A DNA stretch of 64,000 bases, taken from assembly GCF_004328705.1 (NCBI RefSeq), contig NZ_CP035319.1, positions 4,774,001 through 4,838,000 on the forward strand. Reading direction: 5' to 3'. Positions within the stretch are counted from its first letter, which is position 1; every line of letters begins with the position of its first letter. This DNA is from Rhodococcus sp. ABRD24. Lineage in GTDB: Bacteria > Actinomycetota > Actinomycetes > Mycobacteriales > Mycobacteriaceae. Shown piece after piece: positions 35,048 to 43,236 of this stretch. Position numbers and translations under genes: made by a program. Under the pieces are notes generated by a model, which saw only the letters and a list, made by a program, of their open reading frames with translations, did not search any database and was not told the DNA's origin.

Positions 35048-36160
35048 ATGTCGAATGCTGTTGTGAACGCGGCTGGGCGCCGCAGTCGTCGGCTCTCGCG
35101 CCGGTTCGGTGTCGCGGGCGTTGCTGTTGCGACTGCGGCGGCGGTGATGAACGGCGGTGTTGCGCAGGCGGCCGGCAGCCTCGATGTGGGAAGCCTCGCA
35201 ACTGGGAGCGTCGGATCGGGGTCGTCGATTCCCGGTCCGCTACAGGAGGATCCGGGGCCGGTGCCGGTTCTCCGCGACGACATCGTGACCCCGGCCGTTG
35301 TCGCGGAGACGTCGCCGTCCGCGCAGGTGCGCCAGCTGACCATCGAGTCACCCGCGCTCCGGCGCGAGGTCACCGTCCAGGTCCTTCTCCCCGCCGACAG
35401 GTCCGAGCCGCGCCCAGTCCTGTACATGCTCGACGGCGTCAGTGCGCGCCCGAACAACAGCGGCTGGATGACCCTCGGACGGGCGCCGGAGTTCTTCTCC
35501 GACAAGGACGTCAATGTGGTGCTGATCAATGGTGGCCGCGGCAGCATGTACGCCGATTGGGACCGGACCGACCCCAAGCTGGGCTGGAACAAGTGGGAGA
35601 CCTTCATCACCGAGGAGCTGCCGCCGCTGATCGACGCGAAGCTCGGTGCCAACGGTGTCAACGCCATCGCGGGTAACTCGATGGGCGCGCAGGCTGCAGT
35701 GATGTTGGCGCACCGGCACCCCGAGCTGTACTCCGGCATCGCGGCTTACAGCGGCTGCTTCTCCACCAATGACACTCTCGGCCGACTGACCGTGCAGACC
35801 ACGGTGACCTCGCAGGGCGGCGACCCGGCGAACATGTGGTCCGCGCCCAACGGCCCGCAGTGGAAGGCACACGACACTCTGCTCAACGCGGAGAAACTGC
35901 GCGGCAAGGAGATCTACCTGTCGGTGGGCAATGGCGTGCCCGGTGCCTCCGAGACCGATACGGATGCACAGACCCTGCTGGTCGGTGCCGCGCTCGAGGC
36001 CGGATCCAAGGTTTGCACCGAGGTACTCGACGCCCGCCTCGAGATGCTGAGGATTCCGGCTACCGTGACCTACGAGCCGCAAGGGGTGCACGCCTGGGCC
36101 TACTGGGATGATCAGCTGCCCAAGTCGTGGCCGACCCTGCGAAAGGCACTCGGCCTCTAG
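35048..36160 (+). CDS. Antigen 85-type trehalose mycolyltransferase / esterase
   Basis: These secreted alpha/beta hydrolases transfer mycolic acids onto trehalose and the arabinogalactan of the cell wall. The 370-residue protein has a basic N-terminus and a signal peptide with cleavage expected at AQA-AGS, then a linker and the catalytic domain. The nucleophile is in AIAGNSMGAQAAVMLA (GNSMG) and the Trp-rich WNKWETFITEELP matches the corynomycolyl transferases. A late acidic residue and the His in EPQGVHAWAYWDDQLP complete the triad, the last block being highly typical of the family. It shows the organism makes mycolates. It ends overlapping the next convergent gene by four bases (CTAG). Confidence 0.9.
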   Translation: MSNAVVNAAGRRSRRLSRRFGVAGVAVATAAAVMNGGVAQAAGSLDVGSLATGSVGSGSSIPGPLQEDPGPVPVLRDDIVTPAVVAETSPSAQVRQLTIESPALRREVTVQVLLPADRSEPRPVLYMLDGVSARPNNSGWMTLGRAPEFFSDKDVNVVLINGGRGSMYADWDRTDPKLGWNKWETFITEELPPLIDAKLGANGVNAIAGNSMGAQAAVMLAHRHPELYSGIAAYSGCFSTNDTLGRLTVQTTVTSQGGDPANMWSAPNGPQWKAHDTLLNAEKLRGKEIYLSVGNGVPGASETDTDAQTLLVGAALEAGSKVCTEVLDARLEMLRIPATVTYEPQGVHAWAYWDDQLPKSWPTLRKALGL

Positions 36161-36906
36161 GAGCGCCGCCTGCGGCCACCCGGCTTGCCGGTGTGGCGGG
36201 GGCCGGTGGCCTTGCCGGACGCCTTGGCCGCCGCAATCTTCGCGGCCTTGGCTTTCGCGGCCTTCACCTTGGACACCTTCGGTACGTCGGCCTGGTCGCG
36301 TCTTCGTGAACTGTTGGCAGTGCGACCGCGAACGATGCCCACGAACTCCTCGACCAGGTCGGTCGTTCGTTCGACGGCCCAGGCGAGGGCGACTTCCGAC
36401 TCGGGCGCCCCGGCGACCGGACGGTACGTCAGGTCCTTGCGGTGGTGCAGGCGCGCGAGGGACTGCGGTACGACCAGCACGCCGACGCCCGCCGCGACGA
36501 GTTCGACGGCGTCAGCGGTGGTGGCCGGCCGGTCGAGGGCCGGCCGGCCGGGAAGCGCTGCCCAGACGATCGGGGTGTCGAGGGGGTCGAGCACCAGTTC
36601 GTCGGCAAGGTCTGCCAGCGATATCTCGTCGGCCGCGGTGAACACATGGTCCTTCGGAACCACCACGACGGGCGTCTCGGCGTACAGCGGAATGATGCTC
36701 AGACCCTCGCGGTCGATGGGCAGGCGCAGTAGTGCGGCGTCGGTGTCGTCGGCGTGCAGAGACCCGACCGCGTCGGCAGCAGGAAGGGCGACCAGATCCA
36801 GACGTGCATCGGTGATGCGTTCGTTCCAGATCCGTACCCACTTGGTGGGGGTCACGCCTGGAACGTACGCGAGCCGGAAGGGGCGGGGAGCAGTCGGCTC
36901 TGTCAC
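36157..36906 (-). CDS. LysR-type substrate-binding domain protein without HTH, with basic tail
   Basis: The 249 residues begin directly with a type-2 periplasmic-binding fold as in LysR regulators: FRLAYVPGVTPTKWVRIWNE, LVALPAADAVGSLHADDTDA, LSIIPLYAETPVVVVPKDH and TADAVELVAAGVGVLVVPQS. The N-terminal winged helix of LysR proteins is missing. Instead the last 45 residues form a Lys/Ala- then Arg-rich tail (SKVKAAKAKAAKIAAAKASG, then KPGGRRRRS) like those of actinobacterial nucleoid proteins. It starts with GTG at 36906; TAGCCT at 36918-36913 is exactly at leaderless distance. It is divergent from the DUF5997 gene. Ligand and target are unknown; DNA or RNA binding by the tail is inference. Confidence 0.82.
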   Translation of the reverse strand: MTEPTAPRPFRLAYVPGVTPTKWVRIWNERITDARLDLVALPAADAVGSLHADDTDAALLRLPIDREGLSIIPLYAETPVVVVPKDHVFTAADEISLADLADELVLDPLDTPIVWAALPGRPALDRPATTADAVELVAAGVGVLVVPQSLARLHHRKDLTYRPVAGAPESEVALAWAVERTTDLVEEFVGIVRGRTANSSRRRDQADVPKVSKVKAAKAKAAKIAAAKASGKATGPRHTGKPGGRRRRS

Positions 36907-36912
36907 CCGGTC

Positions 36913-36962
36913 AGGCTACCCGCAGGCGCGATTGCGGCTGTACGTCGCGTGCTCGTTACCCT
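36913..36962. promoter_or_regulatory. Divergent leaderless promoters
   Basis: TAGCCT on the minus strand (36918-36913) and TACCCT on the plus strand (36957-36962) each lie at -12 to -7 of the start codons at 36906 and 36969. Both messages would begin at their first codon base. Confidence 0.6.
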
Positions 36963-36968
36963 TGGCGT

Positions 36969-37391
36969 ATGACGTCGCAGAAGACCCCCCAGACGATGAA
37001 GCCCGCCACCGCGGCAAAGAAGCTGGGTGTTTACCTCCAGGCCACCCCCGCCGAGTTTCAGGACGGTGTGGTCACGCGCGATGAACTTGTCGAGTGGCAG
37101 GCCAATCCGCCCGCATGGCTCACCGAGCTGCGCCTGACCGGCCCGCATCCCCGGCAGGTCGTCGCGGCCAAGCTGGGAGTGTCGATTTCCGGACTCGGCA
37201 GAGGCGGGATCGAGGACGCGCTCACCACGGAGCAGATCGAGGCCCTACTGGCCGACCAACCCGCCTGGCTGGTCGCCGAGCGCGCCAACCTCGTCGAGGT
37301 TCACAAGGAGGACAAGCGCATCAAGGAACTCCAGGCGGCTCGCCGCGAGGAGTCCAACCGCAAGCCCCGGACGGCTCGCCCTTTCCAGTGA
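36969..37391 (+). CDS. DUF5997 family protein
   Basis: The 140-residue cytoplasmic protein reads MTSQKTPQTMKPATAAKKLG and contains the family block VYLQATPAEFQDGVVTRDEL followed by WLTELRLTGPHPRQVVAAKL and GVSISGLGRGGIEDALTTEQ. The middle looks like a helix-turn-helix. The tail is charged and basic. The family is conserved in actinobacteria and has no known function. The ATG is predicted to be leaderless. The divergent neighbour is the HTH-less LysR-type gene, and the pairing suggests a shared regulatory region. Confidence 0.82.
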   Translation: MTSQKTPQTMKPATAAKKLGVYLQATPAEFQDGVVTRDELVEWQANPPAWLTELRLTGPHPRQVVAAKLGVSISGLGRGGIEDALTTEQIEALLADQPAWLVAERANLVEVHKEDKRIKELQAARREESNRKPRTARPFQ

Positions 37392-37413
37392 GCCCCGCGG
37401 GCTGAACGTGTCA

Positions 37414-37464
37414 TCGGGCTGTTGCTGTGATCGCCTCTCGGCGGATGTCGCAGCAACAGCCCGA
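37414..37464. terminator. 14-bp hairpin, first of a matched pair
   Basis: TCGGGCTGTTGCTG pairs perfectly with CAGCAACAGCCCGA around a 23-nt loop ending GGATGTCG. It lies between the convergent DUF5997 and DUF4203 genes and shares core sequence, loop length and loop end with the hairpin at 38144-38192. Confidence 0.8.
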
Positions 37465-37472
37465 CGTCGTCG

Positions 37473-38111
37473 CTATCGAACGGGGGCAGTTCGCCACTGG
37501 TCACGCAGCGACCGCTCGCGCCCGAGTGCCCGGGTTTGTGCGACCGTGCCGGCGATCACAAGTGCGAGGTACAGGGCATACCACCACCAGGCAGGTGTGA
37601 TGTTTGCGGTGAGTGTTCCCTCGTCGAACTCTGCGGTGTCGAGGGTTCCGACGAGCAGCATCGTGCCGCCGATGACCGCGACCGCGCCGCCGAGGACGCT
37701 GACCACCACGAGCAGCACCGCCGGCAGGTTCACCGCAAGTGTGAGGACCGCCAGCGCTACGCCGGTCAGTGCGCCCACTATGACCACCACCCAGTTCCAC
37801 GTCACACCGATCGCGGCCATCGCGGCCGCGCCTATGGCGAATCCGACGGACGCCATGGTCAACGTCACAGCCACCGCGTAGTACAGGTAGGCCAGGACGG
37901 AGAAGACGACCGCCACCAAGATGCCGACAATCCACCCGAGTGCGGTCGCGAGGAAGCCGTCGCCGGTGATTGCCGAGACCAGACCGGCACCCAGGTTCAG
38001 GCCGGCGAACGCACCCCACAGTGCAATGACGAAGCGCATCGTCGGCACACCGCGGAAACAGAACACCGCGCCGACGACTATTGCCAGGGTCCCGATCACG
38101 ACATCAGCCAT
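37473..38111 (-). CDS. DUF4203/TMEM198-like multi-pass membrane protein
   Basis: The 212-residue protein has seven hydrophobic segments, beginning VIGTLAIVVGAVFCFRG, then FVIALWGAFAGLNLGAGLV, ALGWIVGILVAVVFSVLAYL and further helices ending WWYALYLALVIAGTVAQT. Repeated Gly in the helices and the loop FCFRGVPTMRFVIALWGAF resemble the TMEM198/DUF4203 family of unknown function. The short C-terminal tail is basic. It is monocistronic and flanked on both sides by the matched hairpins. No transport or catalytic motif is evident. Confidence 0.8.
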   Translation of the reverse strand: MADVVIGTLAIVVGAVFCFRGVPTMRFVIALWGAFAGLNLGAGLVSAITGDGFLATALGWIVGILVAVVFSVLAYLYYAVAVTLTMASVGFAIGAAAMAAIGVTWNWVVVIVGALTGVALAVLTLAVNLPAVLLVVVSVLGGAVAVIGGTMLLVGTLDTAEFDEGTLTANITPAWWWYALYLALVIAGTVAQTRALGRERSLRDQWRTAPVR

Positions 38112-38143
38112 GCCGGAACCGTACCCGCTGCAGCCTGTTTCGA

Positions 38144-38192
38144 CCGGCGGTTGCTGCGCGCGTCATTCGACCGATGTCGCAGCAACCGCCGG
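38144..38192. terminator. 13-bp hairpin, second of a matched pair
   Basis: CCGGCGGTTGCTG pairs perfectly with CAGCAACCGCCGG around a 23-nt loop ending CGATGTCG. On the minus strand it lies 13 bp after the helicase stop and would terminate that gene. It matches the hairpin at 37414-37464 in the GTTGCTG/CAGCAAC core, the loop length and 15 of 23 loop bases. Confidence 0.8.
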
Positions 38193-38204
38193 ATGATCAC
38201 CTGC

Positions 38205-40739
38205 TCAGCCCTCGGCCACCTCGAACTCGTCGAACACCACCTCGCCGGCGGCGTCGGATTCGGCGAGATTCACCTCGGCGAGCAGGGCCCACCCGTGGTC
38301 GCCCTGCGGGTCCTCGAGGACCTGCCGGACCCGCCACAGGGTGGGCTCGACGGTGACCTGGAACAGCAGCGGTCCACGTGCAGAAGGCCCAGTCCCGATC
38401 TCGTCGTACTCGTCGAAGTACAGCTCGAGCAGATCGACCCAGTCGTCGGCGTCGAGCCCGTCGCCGAGTTCGGCGAGCTCGTCCCAGCGCTGCCGGGACG
38501 CGAGTTCGACGCGGCGGAACATTGCGTTGCGAACCATCACCTTGAATGCGCGGGTGTTCGCGGAGATGGGGCGCGGGATGTCGGCACCGAATGCGACCTG
38601 CTGGTCGTCGGACTCGGCCCCCGGGTTGGTGAGCTGTTCCCACTCGTCGAGCAGGCTCGAATCCACCTGGCGGATCAGCTCGCCAAGCCACTCGGTGAGG
38701 TCCTCGAGCTCCTCCGTGCGTGCCTCGGCCGGAACCGTCTGCCGTAACGCGCGGTACGCGTCTGCGAGGTATCTCAGTACCAGTCCCTCGGAGCGGGCGA
38801 GACCGTAGTGGCTGACCAGCTCGGCGAACGTCATCGCCCGCTCCACCATGTCACGGACCACCGACTTCGGCGAGAGTGCAAACTCGCTCATCCACGGATG
38901 GCCGGCACGGTAGGTCTCGAACGCCGGGAAGAGCAGGTCCGCCAACGGCTTCGGCCAGGTGATCTCCTCGAGGAGCTCCATGCGCTCCTCGTACTCGATG
39001 CCGTCAGCCTTCATCTCTGCGACGGCCGCGCCGCGGGCGGCGTGCTGCTGCGCCATGAGGATTTGACGTGGGTCGTCGAGTGTCGACTCGATGATCGAGA
39101 CGACATCGAGTGCGTAGGTGTGTGATTCGACGTCGAGCAGTTCCAGCGAAGCGAGTGCGAACGGCGACAGCGGCTGGTTCAGGGCGAAGTCGCGCTGCAG
39201 ATCCACTGTCAGACGCGCCATCCGGCCGTACTCGTCGGGCTCGTCCAACTGCTGGACGATCCCGGCCTGCAGCAGGCCCCGGTACAGCGAGATGGCCTTG
39301 AGGATGTGTTTGCGCTGCGCCGGACGCGACTCGTGGTTGTCCTCGAGTAGATGCCGCATCGCCTGGAAGCAGTTTCCCGGACGTGCGATCACGTTGAGCA
39401 GCATCGAATTGCTCACGGAGAAGCGTGAACTGAGCGGCTCGGGTGTCGCGGTGATCAACTTGTCGAACGTGCCCTCGCCCCAGGAGACGAATCCTTCCGG
39501 TGCCTTCTTGCGCTGCACCTTGCGCCGCTTCTTCGGGTCGTCGCCTGCCTTCGCCAAGGCACGCACGTTCTCGATCTCGTACTCGGGCGCCTGCACCACG
39601 ACGGTGCCCATCGTGTCGTAGCCCGCCCGTCCGGCGCGCCCGGCGATCTGGTGGAACTCCCGCGCCCGCAACTGCCGGGTGCGAACGCCGTCGTACTTGG
39701 TGAGGCCGGTGAGCAGCACTGTGCGGATCGGGACGTTGATGCCGACGCCGAGGGTGTCTGTGCCGCAGATGACCTTGAGTAGTCCTTCCTGTGCGAGCCG
39801 TTCGATGAGCCGGCGGTACTTCGGCAGCATGCCTGCGTGGTGAACACCGATACCGTGACGGACCAGGCGTGAGAGGGTCTTGCCGAAGCCGGTGGTGAAC
39901 CGGAATGCGCCGATGGCCTCGGCGATCGCGTCCTTCTCGGCGCGGGTGCACAGGTTGACGCTCGTGAGTGCCTGCGCCCGTTCGAGCGCCGCAGCCTGCG
40001 TGAAGTGCACCACGTACACCGGTGCCTGGTGTGTGGTGACCAGTTCCTCGATCTCCTCACCGATCGGCGTCTGGGAGTACGAGAAGTGCAGTGGCACGGG
40101 GCGTTCGGAGCCGGAGACCTCCGTTGTCGAGCGTCCGGTGCGCCGGGTGAGATCGTCGCGCAGATGCGTCACGTCGCCGAGCGTCGCCGACATCAGCAGG
40201 AACTGGGCCTGCGGCAGCTCGATGAGCGGAACCTGCCAGGCCCAGCCGCGGTCCGGTTCGGAGTAGAAGTGGAACTCGTCCATCACGACCTGGCCGATGT
40301 CGGAGCCCGCGCCCTCGCGCAGCGCAAGATTGGCGACGATCTCCGCGGTGGCACAGATGATCGGCGCCGACGAGTTCACCGATGCGTCACCGGTCATCAT
40401 GCCGACCTTGTCGGCGCCGAACACCTCGCACAGTGCGAAGAACTTCTCGCTGACCAGGGCCTTGATCGGGGCCGTGTAGAAGGTGCGGCGGCCCCCGCCG
40501 CTCGACCGTGCCGCGAGGGCAAAGAAGTGGGCGCCTATCGCGACCATCGACTTCCCCGACCCGGTGGGCGTTGCCAGGATCACGTTCGCCCCGGAGACCA
40601 GCTCCATGAGCGCTTCTTCCTGTGCGGGGTAGAGCTGCAGACCGCGATCGGTGGTCCACGAGGTGAACACGTCGAACAGCGCATCGGCATCGGTGCCATC
40701 GGGGTCGACGGATTCGGGGAGAAGTTCGGTAAGCAGCAC
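38205..40739 (-). CDS. Ski2-like DEAD/DEAH helicase with DUF3516
   Basis: The 844-residue protein is a superfamily 2 RNA/DNA helicase. Motif I is ATPTGSGKS (residues 56-64), motif II reads DEFH (VVMDEFHFYSEPDRGW), motif III MSATLGD and motif VI QIAGRAGRAGYDT. The DEFH variant is typical of this actinobacterial subgroup, in which the C-terminal half after residue about 420 is DUF3516 (AGIVQQLDEPDEYGRMARLT and onward, ending in an acidic tail). It is probably cytoplasmic and acts on RNA; no substrate is known. The ATG at 40739 is 48 bp downstream of the hydrolase stop, so the two may be co-transcribed. Confidence 0.9.
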   Translation of the reverse strand: MLLTELLPESVDPDGTDADALFDVFTSWTTDRGLQLYPAQEEALMELVSGANVILATPTGSGKSMVAIGAHFFALAARSSGGGRRTFYTAPIKALVSEKFFALCEVFGADKVGMMTGDASVNSSAPIICATAEIVANLALREGAGSDIGQVVMDEFHFYSEPDRGWAWQVPLIELPQAQFLLMSATLGDVTHLRDDLTRRTGRSTTEVSGSERPVPLHFSYSQTPIGEEIEELVTTHQAPVYVVHFTQAAALERAQALTSVNLCTRAEKDAIAEAIGAFRFTTGFGKTLSRLVRHGIGVHHAGMLPKYRRLIERLAQEGLLKVICGTDTLGVGINVPIRTVLLTGLTKYDGVRTRQLRAREFHQIAGRAGRAGYDTMGTVVVQAPEYEIENVRALAKAGDDPKKRRKVQRKKAPEGFVSWGEGTFDKLITATPEPLSSRFSVSNSMLLNVIARPGNCFQAMRHLLEDNHESRPAQRKHILKAISLYRGLLQAGIVQQLDEPDEYGRMARLTVDLQRDFALNQPLSPFALASLELLDVESHTYALDVVSIIESTLDDPRQILMAQQHAARGAAVAEMKADGIEYEERMELLEEITWPKPLADLLFPAFETYRAGHPWMSEFALSPKSVVRDMVERAMTFAELVSHYGLARSEGLVLRYLADAYRALRQTVPAEARTEELEDLTEWLGELIRQVDSSLLDEWEQLTNPGAESDDQQVAFGADIPRPISANTRAFKVMVRNAMFRRVELASRQRWDELAELGDGLDADDWVDLLELYFDEYDEIGTGPSARGPLLFQVTVEPTLWRVRQVLEDPQGDHGWALLAEVNLAESDAAGEVVFDEFEVAEG

Positions 40740-40787
40740 GGTTACAGGCTAGAGGCTGCCCGGAACGATACCGACCAGGCGCGGTCG

Positions 40788-41825
40788 TTATGTGGCGCTT
40801 CGCTCGTCCGAGCCCATCGCGTCCAGGACCGCCATGCGGGTCTGTGGTGCGCCCGAGATGGTTGCCTCCCCGACGCCGTTCATCAGCAGGTTGCGCCACC
40901 GTGTCTCGTCGAATTCGAGCGGAGCGGTGGACTGGAGGAAGTCCTCGACGACGGACAGGAAACGCAGCGGATCGTCCCGGAAGGGGAAGTGGCCCGCGCC
41001 CTCGAAGATCTCGAGACGCGATCCGGGCATCGCGGAATGCGCGAGGTGGCCGTGGCTGATCGGGATCACCGAGTCACGATCGCCCCAGATGAGTTGCACC
41101 GGGAGGTTTTCGGTCAGGTAGCACCGGTCGAGCATGGTGACGACCTGACCGCGCCAGTCCACGACTGACCGGAGTGTCCGCAGGTAGGCCTCGTACGCGG
41201 TCGGGTCGGGGAGTGCCCCCAGCACGCGGACCAGATCGGGGGTGTCGTGCAGGATCGCGCCGGGGCGCAGCGGCGAGCCGTGCAGGCGCGAGATCACCTC
41301 GCCGACTACTCGTACCGTGGTGATCGCGCCGGGAATCCGGAGCAGTTTGAGCGCCTCGTTCACCACCGGCATCGAGATCAGCCGCAGCAGCGGGTGCACG
41401 TCCTTGGTGACGCCGCCCGTCGAGACCAGCGCAAGGCGGTCGACCATGTGCGGGAATTGGTACGCGAACTGCATCGCGACGCCGCCGCCGAGAGAGTGCC
41501 CGACGACCGTGACCTTGTCGATGCCGAGCACTGACAGCAGGTCCCGCATCCCGTTCGCATAGGCCGCCACCGAGTAGTCGGCGCGTGGCTTGTCGGAACG
41601 CCCGTGTCCGAGGAGGTCGGGTGCGATCACGGTGTAGTTCTGGGCCAGGTGCGGGATGATCTCGTTCCAGGTCGACGAGTTGTCGCCGATCCCGTGGAGC
41701 AGCAGTACGGCAGGCCCCTCTCCCGCCATCCGGAATGCGCGGCGGTACCCGTGGATCGTCCTGAAGACGAGTCGGGGCTCGGTGTCCGGCACCGGTCGGA
41801 GCATGCGGGTGCGAGAGTCGCTCAT
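40788..41825 (-). CDS. Alpha/beta hydrolase (Rv2715-like)
   Basis: The 345-residue protein is an alpha/beta hydrolase. The oxyanion region is LLLHGIGDNSSTWNEIIPHL, the nucleophile elbow GHSLGGG, the acid is in IWGDRDSVIPISHG and the His in GAGHFPFRDDP. A long cap between residues about 160 and 230 is rich in hydrophobic residues. No signal peptide is seen. It starts at an ATG with AGGAGG closely upstream. In mycobacteria a hydrolase gene occupies the same place before the PAC2 and ideR genes. The substrate is unknown. Confidence 0.88.
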   Translation of the reverse strand: MSDSRTRMLRPVPDTEPRLVFRTIHGYRRAFRMAGEGPAVLLLHGIGDNSSTWNEIIPHLAQNYTVIAPDLLGHGRSDKPRADYSVAAYANGMRDLLSVLGIDKVTVVGHSLGGGVAMQFAYQFPHMVDRLALVSTGGVTKDVHPLLRLISMPVVNEALKLLRIPGAITTVRVVGEVISRLHGSPLRPGAILHDTPDLVRVLGALPDPTAYEAYLRTLRSVVDWRGQVVTMLDRCYLTENLPVQLIWGDRDSVIPISHGHLAHSAMPGSRLEIFEGAGHFPFRDDPLRFLSVVEDFLQSTAPLEFDETRWRNLLMNGVGEATISGAPQTRMAVLDAMGSDERSAT

Positions 41826-41988
41826 ATCGCCTCCTGAAGCCGTGACCCGACAGGCGGGCGCCGCTCAGTTGTTGATCGTCCGAGTATATCCGTGCTCCGA
41901 GAGGGTAGGTCGCCCATGAGTCGTGAGTGTGACTTCGGATAACGGAGAGGTTTCGCCGTTCACGGTACCTGAACGAACGCCCAGACGG

Positions 41989-42939
41989 TCAGCCCTGATT
42001 GTCGTCTTTCGGCGTTTCCTCGTCGCGGCGCGCGTGCTCGGCGAGGAACTTCTCGAATTCCGCGCCCAGTTCGTCGCCGCTCGGCAGGTCCTCGTCGCTC
42101 GCGAGCAGCGTGGACTGCTGCTCTTGAGCAGTGACGTAGGTGTCGTACTGGTTCTCGAGCGCACGGACCACCGACTGGACTTCCTCGTTTCCGGCGATGT
42201 GCTCGTCGATCTGCTCGCGCACCCGCGCCGACGCCTCGCCGAGGGCCACCAGCGGCAACTCGAGTCCGGTGATCTCGCTGACGTTCTCGAGTAGCGTCTC
42301 GGCCGCCGCCGGGTAGTCCGTTTGTGCCAGATAGTGCGGCACGTGAACCGAGAACCCGACCGATTCGTGTCCGTGCTGGCTCATCCGCAGCTCCAGCAGC
42401 GAGGATGCGCTGCCCGGGACCTGTAGTTCACCCGACCAACGGTGGTGGTCCTTGATCAATTCCTTGTTCGTCGAATGCGCGGTCACGCCGAGCGGACGCG
42501 TGTGCGGGATTGCCATCGGAATTGCGTTGATGCCGATGGTCTGTCGCACGCCGAGCTGCTCCGCGAGCAGCCGGACCGCCGTCGTGAAGCGCTCCCAGCG
42601 CAGGTCAGGCTCCATCCCTGCCAGAAGCAGGAACGGCGTTCCCGATGTATCGCGCAGCGCGTACAGATTCAGTTGTGGCTGCTCGAAGTCCGAGAAATGG
42701 TCGGATTTGAAGGTCATGGTCGGCCGGCGCGACCGGTAGTCGATCAGTTCGTCGACATCGAACGAGGCCACCAGTTCTGTTTCCAGGCTCTCGCGCAGGT
42801 GCGTGGTTGCCAGCTTCACCGCGTGCCCGGCATCCGAGAACCCCTCGAGGCCATGCACCAATACGGGGCCCTGGCCGTCGGCGGAGGACAGATGCGGCGC
42901 CGGGAATTCCAGCTCGTACATCTTCGACTGCTCGTCCAT
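41989..42939 (-). CDS. PAC2-family protein (Rv2714-like)
   Basis: The 316-residue protein has the PAC2 fold shared with archaeal and eukaryotic proteasome-assembly chaperones: VLVHGLEGFSDAGHAVKLAT, the strand FLLLAGMEPDLRWERFTTAV and GFSVHVPHYLAQTDYPAAAE. A helical C-terminal extension with DEHIAGNEEVQSVVRALENQ follows and the tail is acidic (RRDEETPKDDNQG). Actinobacteria have proteasomes, but a role of this protein in their assembly is not shown. GGGAG lies close to the ATG. It is 163 bp upstream of the hydrolase on the same strand. Confidence 0.88.
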   Translation of the reverse strand: MDEQSKMYELEFPAPHLSSADGQGPVLVHGLEGFSDAGHAVKLATTHLRESLETELVASFDVDELIDYRSRRPTMTFKSDHFSDFEQPQLNLYALRDTSGTPFLLLAGMEPDLRWERFTTAVRLLAEQLGVRQTIGINAIPMAIPHTRPLGVTAHSTNKELIKDHHRWSGELQVPGSASSLLELRMSQHGHESVGFSVHVPHYLAQTDYPAAAETLLENVSEITGLELPLVALGEASARVREQIDEHIAGNEEVQSVVRALENQYDTYVTAQEQQSTLLASDEDLPSGDELGAEFEKFLAEHARRDEETPKDDNQG

Positions 42940-43044
42940 GACGGCTCCCTTTCATTCGAACGTCTGGTTCCAGTGTCCCTCACCGGCTCCCGCAGCCGGA
43001 ATTCGGCGCGGCTGCCACCACGGCGGACGGGGACTGGAATCGCC

Positions 43045-43059
43045 GGATCATTCTGATCC
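43045..43059. repeat. Nested inverted repeats upstream of the lipoprotein gene
   Basis: GGATCA-TTC-TGATCC is a perfect inverted repeat, and its right arm overlaps a second one, TGATC-CAA-GATCA, reaching 43066. The 297-bp gap between PAC2 and the lipoprotein start contains nothing else I can identify. It could be an operator. Confidence 0.35.
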
Positions 43060-43236
43060 AAGATCATCGGACACCACTTTCGGAGGACCAACATCACATG
43101 GGGGCCGGTTGATTCCCGGCACCGGGAAATTTCTGCCGTGGGTGGGCGGCGTCCGGTGATCCTCGTGTGTGACAGGCTGTCGCTGCGAGTCTGAGCGAGG
43201 CGGGCATACGGGTGGCCGGACGAGGGAGGGTCGAGC

